Source of the DNA: Sphingomonas sp. IW22
Lineage (GTDB): Bacteria > Pseudomonadota > Alphaproteobacteria > Sphingomonadales > Sphingomonadaceae
Direction: 5' to 3'
Length of the DNA stretch: 64,000 bases
NCBI RefSeq assembly: GCF_041321155.1
Contig: NZ_JBGGWB010000002.1
Location: forward strand, 332,688 to 396,687
Shown here: positions 57,009 to 64,000 of the stretch, piece by piece
Numbering within the stretch: position 1 is the stretch's first letter
How the letters are laid out: every line of letters starts with the position of its first letter
Program-made: the position numbers and the translations under genes
Notes under the pieces: generated by a model
Databases searched by the model: none
Seen by the model: the letters and a program-made list of their open reading frames with translations, nothing else
Told to the model about the DNA's origin: nothing

Positions 57009-57135
57009 TATGGCGCGTTCCTGGCCGTCTATATGCGGGATATTACGGAGGTCGATCATTCCTGCGTACAGGTGATTTTACTTCACGAACAGACGTTTGG
57101 ACTATTCTTTGGGGTTATAGTGCACGATGAGCAGA

Positions 57136-58419
57136 TGGATGGATCGAAGAACTGGGGTTTGGGGGTATTTTGGTCTGATCATTCCCGGGAGGGCGTGGAT
57201 TTGATCCCGAGATTTGCGGTTTCTCTGCTGTGCGAAGGGCGATCGGGCCTTCACTGGCCAGTGTCAGGTAGCGTTGATGCGCTCAAGATATAGGAAGCGC
57301 CTGATATTATAGACGAGGTTGGCGAGGCCGATCTTCATTTCCGCCCTCTTGATGCCGACAGTCCGAACGAAGAGACCCATTCGGGATTTCTGATCGGCGA
57401 ACACATGCTCGACCCGGGATCGAATGACGGATTTGCCGGCATTGGATCGCCGGGTTCGGGTCGGCATATCGCGATGGGGCGGCTTCTTGTGATGGACTTT
57501 CGACACGAAGCCATGGCGGTCCATGAAGGCCTCATTCGCGCCTGAGCGATAGGCCGTGTCGGCCCAGACATTGGAGCCGGTATTGCTGCGATCAAGCAGC
57601 CCTTCGCGCAGGCGGGCACCATCATGAGCGCTGGCATCGGTTGCTTTCCAGCGTCGGATGAGCCGAAAGCGTCGGTCAATGGATATGTGGTTCTTGTACC
57701 CGAACGCCGGGATGGCCAGGTCCATCGCCGGCATTGATCCGTCATCCCTCGGCTTTGCTTTGGTGAACTTGAGCGTCCAGCGGGCGTCGCGGTCCTTGTG
57801 GCTGAGCCTGGCCGGCTTGTCCTTCCAGTGCTCCGGAATACGTCCGGCCTTGATGTCCGTCTTTTCGGCGCTGGTGTTACGCTGACGCGGGGCGGCCACC
57901 AATGTAGCATCGAGGATCTGTCCGGACATCGCGATATAGCCGGCGCCCCGCAGCATCGCATCGAACCGGTCGAACAGGGTGGCGATAGCGCCGGCTTTGG
58001 TGAGCCGCTCGCGAAACAGCCATATGGTCTTGGCGTCGGGAACACGGTCCGACAAGCCCAGTCCGAGGAAGCGCATGAACGAAAGCCGGTCGTTGATCAG
58101 ATACTCGGTGCGTTCGTCTGACAGGGTGTTGATCGTCTGGATGACCAGGACCTTGAACATCAGAACCGGGTCAATCGGCGGGCGGCCACCCTTGGCACCA
58201 TCCGAATAGGCCAGCGTCCGCTCCAGATCAGGTCGGAACTGCTCAAAATCTACCGCCCGAGAAAAGGCTTCCAACTGATCCCCAAGATCGCTCAGCCGGG
58301 AAAGCCGATCCTCAACATCGAAAAATCCCCGCTGATCCACCCCATGTCCCTCGCTTACATCACGAGACAACCAGAATCATATCCGCATCCTCAGCGCCAG
58401 AGGTTCTTCGAACCGTCCA
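57136..58419 (-). mobile_element. IS5-family insertion sequence, complete copy
   Basis: About 1284 bp bounded by imperfect terminal inverted repeats: TGGATGGATCGAAGAAC at 57136-57152 and the reverse complement of 58403-58419 (TGGACGGTTCGAAGAAC), 15 of 17 matching. One transposase gene fills the interior. No convincing target duplication was found next to these ends. The 58419 end cuts the 3' part of an araC gene, and a second inverted copy begins at 63881. Confidence 0.8.
57264..58370 (-). CDS. IS5-family transposase (DDE)
   Basis: 368 residues from TTG 58370; a later start at GTG (VDQRGFFDVEDRL) is possible. N-terminal helical domain DRLSRLSDLGDQLEAFSRAVDFEQFRPDLERTLAYSDGAKGGRPPIDP, then the DDE triad in ILDATLVAA, VWADTAYRSGANE and RVEHVFADQKSRMG. 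Full length and uninterrupted, so probably active. Its start region is repeated at the right edge of the window (63930-64000) in inverted orientation. Confidence 0.88.
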   Translation of the reverse strand: MSRDVSEGHGVDQRGFFDVEDRLSRLSDLGDQLEAFSRAVDFEQFRPDLERTLAYSDGAKGGRPPIDPVLMFKVLVIQTINTLSDERTEYLINDRLSFMRFLGLGLSDRVPDAKTIWLFRERLTKAGAIATLFDRFDAMLRGAGYIAMSGQILDATLVAAPRQRNTSAEKTDIKAGRIPEHWKDKPARLSHKDRDARWTLKFTKAKPRDDGSMPAMDLAIPAFGYKNHISIDRRFRLIRRWKATDASAHDGARLREGLLDRSNTGSNVWADTAYRSGANEAFMDRHGFVSKVHHKKPPHRDMPTRTRRSNAGKSVIRSRVEHVFADQKSRMGLFVRTVGIKRAEMKIGLANLVYNIRRFLYLERINAT

Positions 58420-58854
58420 TCTGCGACGCCATTTGGCAGGTGTCAGGCCAGTTACCTTGACGAATGCCTTGGTGAAGTGCGCCTGATCGGAAAAACCGCA
58501 TTCCAACGCAATTTGCGCGAGAGGCAAATCGGAATTCGTCAGCAGGTCTTCAGCGCGACGAATGCGCTGCCGCATGAACCATGCATAAGGCGTAATGCCA
58601 ATCGTATTGGAGAACGCCCTTACGAAATGGCACAATGACAAGCGGCAAAGAACAGCGATCTCCGCTATGGATACGGCAATGCTGAGGTCGTCGGCCATGG
58701 CCGTTGTGGCAAGCTTGACCTGCCATGGAGCAAGGACCGGCGCTGCAGAAGGAAGCGGCCTGGTGCTTGCTCTGCACCCGGCAGGCCGACGTTGGTCGGC
58801 TGAATGTGCCCTGCTCGGCGGCTCGTAGCTGCTGGCAGCCTTGAACGCGCTCAC
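58360..58854 (-). CDS. AraC-type regulator, 3' end altered by the IS
   Basis: About 164 residues from GTG 58854; the frame is open to ATG 59055, but that extension looks non-conserved. The AraC double HTH is intact: VSIAEIAVLCRLSLCHFVRAFSNTIGITPYAWFMRQRIRRAEDLLTNSDLPLAQIALECGFSDQAHFTKAFVKVTGLTPAKWRRR. The last 19 residues (TVRRTSGAEDADMILVVS) come from IS sequence. It probably regulated the adjacent catabolic genes; function should be retained because both HTH motifs survive. Confidence 0.75.
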   Translation of the reverse strand: MSAFKAASSYEPPSRAHSADQRRPAGCRASTRPLPSAAPVLAPWQVKLATTAMADDLSIAVSIAEIAVLCRLSLCHFVRAFSNTIGITPYAWFMRQRIRRAEDLLTNSDLPLAQIALECGFSDQAHFTKAFVKVTGLTPAKWRRRWTVRRTSGAEDADMILVVS

Positions 58855-59230
58855 GCCTTGTTCGTCGCCATGGCGACCCCCTTGGGTGCGAGGCAATCTG
58901 CGACGCCTGGAACGAAGGCACCTTGCCTCCTTGACCACCACCTGACCGAAGCGAACGAACTGATATTGTTCGCCCAGGGGGGAAGCGGCCCTCAATGTCC
59001 CAGATGTTGGACACATGAGCAGGCCCGAAGGCGGCCATATTTTTTCCATGCCCATGAATTTGGAAGCTGGTGCCGCATCGCGCGCATCGTCGGCGCGCGC
59101 GGGAATGAACGGCGAACTTGGTTATCAAGGTTCGCTCTTGCGCAGCGATCATCGCGACGGCGGCCAGGGTCCCTCTTGAGTGATTGCGAGCGGAAACCCA
59201 CTGAGATGGTCGATGTCAGATTGGCCGGGC
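58855..59230. other. Gap between araC and the aldolase gene
   Basis: 376 bases with no supported gene. Part of it is the open extension of the araC frame. No clear terminator or promoter was recognised. If araC really begins at 59055, the non-coding gap is about 175 bases. Confidence 0.5.
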
Positions 59231-60016
59231 TTAATAGCCGCGCGTCGCCACTGCTTCGCCTGGACGCTTGAATGCACCTGCCAGCGCCCGACAGGCATTG
59301 GACAAGAGGAGGGCATCAACACCAACAGCAGCAAAATGAGCACCCCGTTCAACGAAATGCGCGCTCATGGATTGATCCGCGGACAGGAAGCCTGCAAACT
59401 TGCCCGAAGACCGGATGCGGGCGATCGCGTCGTCCATCGCGGCGATCACATCGGGGTGGTTGGGCTGGCCCAGGAGCCCCATCGAGGCTGACAAGTCGAC
59501 TGCACCGAGGAAGATCCCGTCGACGCCTTCAACCGACGCTATGTCTTCGAGCGCAGCCAGTCCTGCCACGCTTTCAACCTGCAGGATCAGGCAGTGATTG
59601 TCATTCGCTCGTGCCAGATAGTCCGGATCATTGCCCCAGCGCGCGGCACGCGCGATACCGGATCCAACGCCTCTGAACCCTTGGGGTGGATAACGGGTAG
59701 AAGCGACTATTCGTTTTGCCTGATCGCCGCTTTCGACCATCGGCACCAGAAGGTTCTCGACGCCGATGTCAAGCAATTGTTTGATCAACACAGGATCGTC
59801 GGTCGCAGGGCGCACAACAGGGGTTACAGCATATCCGGCAATGGCCTGAAGCTGATGAAGGATCGTTCGCAAGTCGAGCGGAGAATGCTCGCCGTCAAGA
59901 ACGAAAAAGTCAAAACCGGCGCCTGCGCACACCTCGGCGCTATATTGATCGGCGAGGGCCAGCCACAAACCATAGAGCGTTCGTTCGCCGATCACTTGTT
60001 TGAATTCATTCCGCAT
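59231..60016 (-). CDS. HpcH/HpaI family aldolase
   Basis: 261 residues from ATG 60016 (AGGAGC upstream). Class II 2-oxo-3-deoxy acid aldolase pattern: FVLDGEHSPLDLRTILHQL (catalytic His), VVRPATDDPVLIKQLLDIGVENLLVPMVESGDQAKRIV (Arg and metal-site Glu region), ARAARWGNDPDY, ILQVESVAGLAALEDI and GAVDLSASMG (Asp). These enzymes cleave 4-hydroxy-2-oxo acids to pyruvate and an aldehyde. Here it would serve the last step of the meta-cleavage route. Confidence 0.87.
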   Translation of the reverse strand: MRNEFKQVIGERTLYGLWLALADQYSAEVCAGAGFDFFVLDGEHSPLDLRTILHQLQAIAGYAVTPVVRPATDDPVLIKQLLDIGVENLLVPMVESGDQAKRIVASTRYPPQGFRGVGSGIARAARWGNDPDYLARANDNHCLILQVESVAGLAALEDIASVEGVDGIFLGAVDLSASMGLLGQPNHPDVIAAMDDAIARIRSSGKFAGFLSADQSMSAHFVERGAHFAAVGVDALLLSNACRALAGAFKRPGEAVATRGY

Positions 60017-60099
60017 GGTTCAAGCGGCTCCTGAGACAATTGAAATTGCACGGCCACATCCCTGGTTGAACATAGAGCCGAGCACCGGCTCGAGGTGGC

Positions 60100-61626
60100 T
60101 CAAAGCTTGATGCAGATATTGCTCATCTCCGTATAGAATTCGAGACCATGAACACCCCCTTCTCGCCCGATCCCCGAAGCTTTCGAGCCCCCGAAAGCAG
60201 TGCGCAGATCGCGCAGGAACCAGGAATTGACCCAGCATATTCCAATCTCCATCCGCGCCGCGACGCGATGGGCCCGGGCCAGATTTTCGGTCCAGATCGC
60301 AGCCGCAAGGCCGTATGCGGTCCTGTTGGCCAGGCTGATTGCCTCCTCCTCCGTATCGAACGGACGAATGTGGCAGCATGGCCCGAAAATTTCCTGGGTG
60401 ACGCAATCAGAATCCTCTGCAAGGCCTGTCCAGATTGTTGGCTGTACCCAAGCCCCACCCTTCAAGGCGTCCGGCATGTCCGGAATGCCGCCTCCGGTCA
60501 CAATTGTTGCGCCCTGCTCGACCGCGCGCCGATAATAGGACAGAACCTTCTCCCTGTGCTCGCGCGATACCAGGGGGCCGATGCCGGTCGTCATGTCGTC
60601 GGGCACGCCGGGACAAAGCGCCTCGGCACCCGCTTTTAGACGAGCAACGAATGCATCGTAGATGGGGCGCTCGACATAAACCCGCTCGGTGCCCAGGCAC
60701 ACCTGGCCACAATTCGCAAAAGCGGAACGCAACGTACCCTCGACCGCCTTGTCGAGATCGCAATCGGCGAAAACGAGCGCCGGATTCTTGCCGCCAAGTT
60801 CAAAAGAGACCGGGCGGATACCGAGCGCAGCCTCACGCATGATCGCTTCCCCTGTGCGCGTCTCGCCCGTAAAGGTGATGCCGTCGACAAGGGGGTGCTG
60901 GGTCAGGAATTCGCCGGCCGAGTTGGGCCCGAAGCCATGGACGACATTATAGACGCCTTTGGGCACCCCAATCTCGTTCATCACCTCGCCCAGGAGCGTT
61001 GCTGTGAGCGGCGTTTCTTCCGATGGCTTGACGACGACGCTATTGCCCAGTGCCAATGCCGGACCCACCTTCCATGTCATCAGCAGCAACGGCAGATTCC
61101 ATGGGCTGATAACCGCTATCACCCCTCGTGGGCGTCGAAGCCCGTAATTTATCGCGCCCGCGCCATCAGGGGTATCCATGGTGAAGCATTCGGTCGCGAC
61201 CGTCTTGGCAACGTCTGTGAACATCTTGAAGTTCGCGGCACCGCGCGGAATGTCGATATGCCTCGCCAGGCTGATCGGCTTACCGGTATCGAGACATTCG
61301 GCTTCCAGAAAATCGTCGAAACGCCGGTCGATTCCGTCGGCAACGGCGCCAAGCATGTCGGTGCGCTGCAGAACGCTCATCCTGCCCCATTCGCCCCCGA
61401 GCGCCGCTCGCGCCGCAGCGACGGCCGCATCGACTTCCGTTTTTCCCCCTTCTGGAACCCGTCCGATTGCGCTGCCATCGAGGGGGCATAAATTGGTCCA
61501 GCCGTTGCTGCTCGAGCCCTGGGTAAACGCGCCGTCGATGAAATGGGCAGCATCTCGCCGCGCCCGCGCGATGCGACCAAGAGCCTCGCCAGACTGTGCG
61601 GGCGACGAAGGGGTTTCACAGATCAT
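60100..61626 (-). CDS. 2-Hydroxymuconic semialdehyde dehydrogenase
   Basis: 508 residues, aldehyde dehydrogenase fold: SPWNLPLLLMTWKVGPALALGN, catalytic Glu in SFELGGKNPALVF, catalytic Cys in NCGQVCLGTERV, and FGPCCHIRPF. The C-terminal run WFLRDLRTAFGGSKASGIGREGGVHGLEFYTEMSNICIKL is characteristic of the XylG/DmpC subgroup. It oxidises the ring-cleavage product of catechol with NAD+. AAGGA precedes the ATG; it overlaps the glcG-like gene by 11 bases. Confidence 0.9.
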   Translation of the reverse strand: MICETPSSPAQSGEALGRIARARRDAAHFIDGAFTQGSSSNGWTNLCPLDGSAIGRVPEGGKTEVDAAVAAARAALGGEWGRMSVLQRTDMLGAVADGIDRRFDDFLEAECLDTGKPISLARHIDIPRGAANFKMFTDVAKTVATECFTMDTPDGAGAINYGLRRPRGVIAVISPWNLPLLLMTWKVGPALALGNSVVVKPSEETPLTATLLGEVMNEIGVPKGVYNVVHGFGPNSAGEFLTQHPLVDGITFTGETRTGEAIMREAALGIRPVSFELGGKNPALVFADCDLDKAVEGTLRSAFANCGQVCLGTERVYVERPIYDAFVARLKAGAEALCPGVPDDMTTGIGPLVSREHREKVLSYYRRAVEQGATIVTGGGIPDMPDALKGGAWVQPTIWTGLAEDSDCVTQEIFGPCCHIRPFDTEEEAISLANRTAYGLAAAIWTENLARAHRVAARMEIGICWVNSWFLRDLRTAFGGSKASGIGREGGVHGLEFYTEMSNICIKL

Positions 61627-62044
61627 GGTTCAGTCCTTCGAGCGCATAAGTCAGGATGTCGCGCTCCTCCTGCTCGGAAGCGCCGGAGGCGCCAATTCCC
61701 CCAATGATTTCGCCTTGAGCGGCAATGGGAAATCCGCCGCCAAACAGGATAACGCCTGGACGACGGGCCAGCCCCTCAGTCAGGGCCTGACTGTAGGATA
61801 ACGCTTCACGGAGTTCGTCCGTCGATACGCCGAACACGGCCGCGGTAGCCGCCTTGTCCCTGGCAACATCGATCGAGGTCGCCCAGGTTCCATCGTCGCG
61901 GTGCAACGCGATGAGATGGCCGGCACGATCTGCGATCGCTATTGCAAGCTTCACCTTCATGACCCGCGCGCGAGCAAGGGCCTTCTCCAGAATGACCAGG
62001 GCCGTGTCGAGAGTGATGGTATGGGTTGTATGCGTCAGAGCCAC
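61616..62044 (-). CDS. GlcG/HbpS family (DUF336) protein
   Basis: 142 residues from GTG 62044, with AAGGAAG seven bases upstream, formed by the tail of the dioxygenase gene. A longer ATG reading to 62140 overlaps that gene and is rejected. The motif set VKLAIAIADRAGHLIALHRDDGTWATSIDVARDKAATAAVF...RPGVILFGGGFPIAAQGEIIGGIGASGASEQEERDIL is the GlcG/HbpS fold. Such proteins occur in many aromatic meta-cleavage operons; their precise role is not known. Confidence 0.85.
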   Translation of the reverse strand: MALTHTTHTITLDTALVILEKALARARVMKVKLAIAIADRAGHLIALHRDDGTWATSIDVARDKAATAAVFGVSTDELREALSYSQALTEGLARRPGVILFGGGFPIAAQGEIIGGIGASGASEQEERDILTYALEGLNHDL

Positions 62045-62058
62045 TGAGGGGCTTCCTT

Positions 62059-62979
62059 TCAGGTGACTACCGTCATGAATTTCTCGTTCAACTGACGCTG
62101 ATAATAGAAAATACCCTTGCCCAGCGCCTTTGTGTCCCAACTGCGGGTGGGGTGATCGGGATAATAGGTGAAGCCCTCAGCGAAGACCTCAGTGCGGTTG
62201 CCGGAGGGATCGAAGAAATAGATTGTGCGTCCTCGCGTGATACCGTGCCGTGTCGGACCGATGTCGATCGAAAGATCATATTTGGTTATGATATCGGCAG
62301 CATGGCCGACGGCATTCCAGTCGGAAAGCTCAAAAGCGGCGTGATGCATGGCGCCAGGGGTCGGAAATTCGACGAAGGCGACGTCATGGGCTTTCATCCC
62401 GCATGAGAGCCAGATAGCGAGCGGCGTGCCATCTTCGGCCTCGACCTTTTCGGTCAGGCTGAAATCGAGGACGTTGGTGAAGAACTCGAGAGTGCGGGGC
62501 ACATCCGTGCCATTCAACTGCATATGGTCGAAACGGCGTGCAGCCATTCCGTGCGGCTCGATCGGCCAGATATCGGGGTTCGCGATGTCGGGCATCGGGT
62601 CGGAAAGTTCAACCTGGTGATAGAGCTGGATCATGTGTCCCGAGGGAGACATGAATGCGATGCGCCGGCCATAACCGGGCTGCTCACCGGCCGGAATATG
62701 CTCGACCTCGATACCAAAGGCTTTCACCCTCGCCTCATAATGGTCGAGATCCGCTTCCTCGAATAGCTTGAAGGCGATGAAGTCCATTCCCGCGGTGTCG
62801 GATTGGACCAGGGTGACCGAATGATGATCGAATTCATCCGCTCCCTTGAGGAACGCCCGCCGGTCCTCCTCCCCGACCTTGTAGAGGCCAAGACGGTCGA
62901 CATAATGGGTTAGCGCCTCCCCTATATCCATAACGCGGATTTGGACCAGGCCAGGCCGCAAGATACCCTTCATCGCCAT
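62059..62979 (-). CDS. Catechol 2,3-dioxygenase (extradiol, VOC fold)
   Basis: 306 residues from ATG 62979 (AGGAGA upstream). Two vicinal-oxygen-chelate domains. Iron ligands are visible as His in RRFDHMQLNG, His in GAMHHAAFEL and Glu in PSGNRTEVF, with the family signature around DIGPTRHGITRGRTIYFFDPSGN. It opens catechols next to the diol to give 2-hydroxymuconic semialdehyde, the substrate of the dehydrogenase encoded downstream. Length equals XylE-type enzymes (about 307). Confidence 0.93.
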   Translation of the reverse strand: MAMKGILRPGLVQIRVMDIGEALTHYVDRLGLYKVGEEDRRAFLKGADEFDHHSVTLVQSDTAGMDFIAFKLFEEADLDHYEARVKAFGIEVEHIPAGEQPGYGRRIAFMSPSGHMIQLYHQVELSDPMPDIANPDIWPIEPHGMAARRFDHMQLNGTDVPRTLEFFTNVLDFSLTEKVEAEDGTPLAIWLSCGMKAHDVAFVEFPTPGAMHHAAFELSDWNAVGHAADIITKYDLSIDIGPTRHGITRGRTIYFFDPSGNRTEVFAEGFTYYPDHPTRSWDTKALGKGIFYYQRQLNEKFMTVVT

Positions 62980-63038
62980 TTCATTCTCCTATCCCATTTT
63001 GGACTTGGCCTGGACGCGGCCAATTGATTGGCCATGGC

Positions 63039-63956
63039 TCAATCACCCTCGTTAAGATCGGCCGGCACCCGCCGGGTGATCGGGATGATCGCTCTTTTGT
63101 TCTTTGCGAAAACCAAACCCCAAATGCCATCAGGCGCCTTGAGCATCATGCCGATCGCAACAAGGCCGAGGATGATCTGGTAAAGTGTGCCGAGGTCGGA
63201 GAGCAGTTCACGCAGGATGATAAAGAGCACGACACCTAGGAGCGGCCCCTCGATCGTGCCGAACCCGCCGATCACGACCATGAAAATGACGAAGGCCGTC
63301 CAGTCGACGACGTTGAACTGTGCATCGGGAGAGACGCGCAGCTTCTGCATCACGACCACCGCGCCGATGAGGCTGGTCATCATGCCGGCAAGGCAAAATA
63401 GCGCGAATTTGATCGGACGAACATGAACGCCAAGACTTTCCGCGCCGATCTCGCTGTCGCGCAGGGCCCGCAACGCCAGTCCCCAACGCGACCGCAACGC
63501 CAGAACGCTGACGACCAGACAGGTCGCGGCGATCACGAAGCTTACCTCATAGATCATCGCGTTACGCATATCGCGCGAGGGCGACAGCGCGCGCAGCACG
63601 CTCAGGGGGAGGCTCGAACCCGACCCACCGCCCAGAGCCGGAATGCTCATGACCGCAAGGCGCAAGACCTCCGCAATCGCCCAGGTTCCGATCGCGAAAT
63701 AGGCGCCCCGCAGACGCAAGGCGAGCAGCGCGATAGGCACGGAGGCCAGCAGACCGACAAGGGCCACCAGCGGAAGCGCCGCCAGCAACGGCACTCCGCC
63801 CAGCACACACAGCGCGAAGAGCGTATAGCCGCCAATGCCGATGAACGCCTGCTGGCCGACACTCAGCAATCCGCCATAGCTGGACGGTTCGAAGAACCTC
63901 TGGCGCTGAGGATGCGGATATGATTCTGGTTGTCTCGTGATGTAAGCGAGGGACAT
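63039..63956 (-). pseudogene. LivM-type ABC permease with N-terminus replaced by IS sequence
   Basis: 305-codon frame. From GGLLSVGQQAFIGIGGY onward it is a branched-chain amino acid-type permease with about seven membrane segments and the EAA-like LGVHVRPIKFALFCLAGMMTSLIGAV region. The first 25 codons (MSLAYITRQPESYPHPQRQ...) are antisense IS DNA in frame, so the native first one or two helices are lost at 63880/63881. Its operon partners (binding protein, LivH and ATPases) are not in view, so the transporter is almost certainly non-functional here. Original role: uptake of an aromatic acid or similar (inference). Confidence 0.8.
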
Positions 63957-64000
63957 GGGGTGGATCAGCGGGGATTTTTCGATGTTGAGGATCGGCTTTC
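63881..64000 (+). mobile_element. Second, inverted copy of the IS5-family element (5' end only)
   Basis: These 120 bases are the exact reverse complement of 58300-58419, starting with the same terminal repeat TGGACGGTTCGAAGAAC. The element continues beyond the window. Its transposase would start at TTG 63930 on the plus strand, in opposite orientation to the first copy. Confidence 0.9.
63930..64000 (+). CDS. IS5-family transposase, second copy, partial
   Basis: The first 23 codons of the transposase, MSRDVSEGHGVDQRGFFDVE and on, identical in DNA sequence to the start of the gene at 57264-58370, then cut by the window edge. The start codon shares the uncertainty noted for the first copy. Confidence 0.75.
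   Translation, partial: MSRDVSEGHGVDQRGFFDVEDRL

Larger units (their letters stand above)
52223..64000. mobile_element. Accessory region inserted in the M28 peptidase gene
   Basis: The break in the peptidase frame at about 52223 coincides with a drop in GC (AATATAACTAATTGCAATAA follows) and with a change from housekeeping genes to mobile and catabolic genes: AlpA-like HTH, IS5-family element, gene remnants, Mg transporter and aromatic catabolism. The right end is outside the window. No integrase or clear att repeat was found, so the mechanism of entry is open. Confidence 0.6.

Overview
The window looks like chromosomal DNA of a motile Alphaproteobacterium, most probably a member of the Sphingomonadaceae. 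The evidence is high GC content, a mipZ gene divergent from panC, a Gly/Arg-rich TonB receptor, an alphaproteobacterial flagellar gene order and a sphingomonad-like meta-cleavage gene set. No rRNA, tRNA or CRISPR was seen.

Layout. 1-13.9 kb (mostly minus strand): a partial family 2 glycosyltransferase, a TauE exporter, the sulfate-activation genes cysQ-cysNC-cysD, a zinc alcohol dehydrogenase with a SRPBCC partner, an RlpA-type lipoprotein, a MarR regulator divergent from katG, a SulP/STAS sulfate permease preceded by a structured leader, and tldD. 13.9-20.4 kb: typA/bipA, DUF72, a D-2-hydroxyacid dehydrogenase and a Tat-exported GH127 glycosidase. 20.4-37.5 kb: a flagellar block in two divergent arms. 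The minus arm holds a motA/motB-like pair, flgA, flgM, flgN, a lytic transglycosylase, flhA and fliA. The plus arm is flgBCDEFGHIJKL followed by canonical motA and motB. Three near-perfect sigma-54 promoters and two dense arrays of TTGCCG/CGGCAA hexamers sit in this block. 37.4-52.2 kb: a TonB receptor, a short HTH/S24-like regulator, DUF2339, dapF, a split MASE1 / PAS-GGDEF signalling pair, panC, mipZ, a J-domain protein, a phosphomannomutase/phosphoglucomutase, a DnaQ-like exonuclease, and an M28 peptidase that breaks off just before its metal-binding motif.

52.2 kb to the end is an accessory region. It starts with poorly coding, AT-richer DNA and an AlpA-like HTH gene. Then come a remnant of a flippase-like membrane gene, an mgtA-type P-type ATPase and a tandem universal stress protein whose Shine-Dalgarno lies inside a perfect hairpin. 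Next is an IS5-family element. The far right edge holds the start of a second, identical, inverted copy of this element. Between the two copies lies a truncated aromatic meta-cleavage cluster: an AraC regulator, an HpcH/HpaI aldolase, 2-hydroxymuconic semialdehyde dehydrogenase, a GlcG/HbpS protein, catechol 2,3-dioxygenase and a LivM-type permease missing its N-terminus. This is the architecture of a composite transposon.

The most interesting signals are: the divergent sigma-54 promoter region, where one promoter predicts a nearly leaderless mRNA for a non-canonical stator pair; the hexamer arrays; the SulP leader; the MASE1/GGDEF split with a GTGA junction; a FlgH without a lipobox; and the RBS-occluding hairpin of the usp-mgtA operon.
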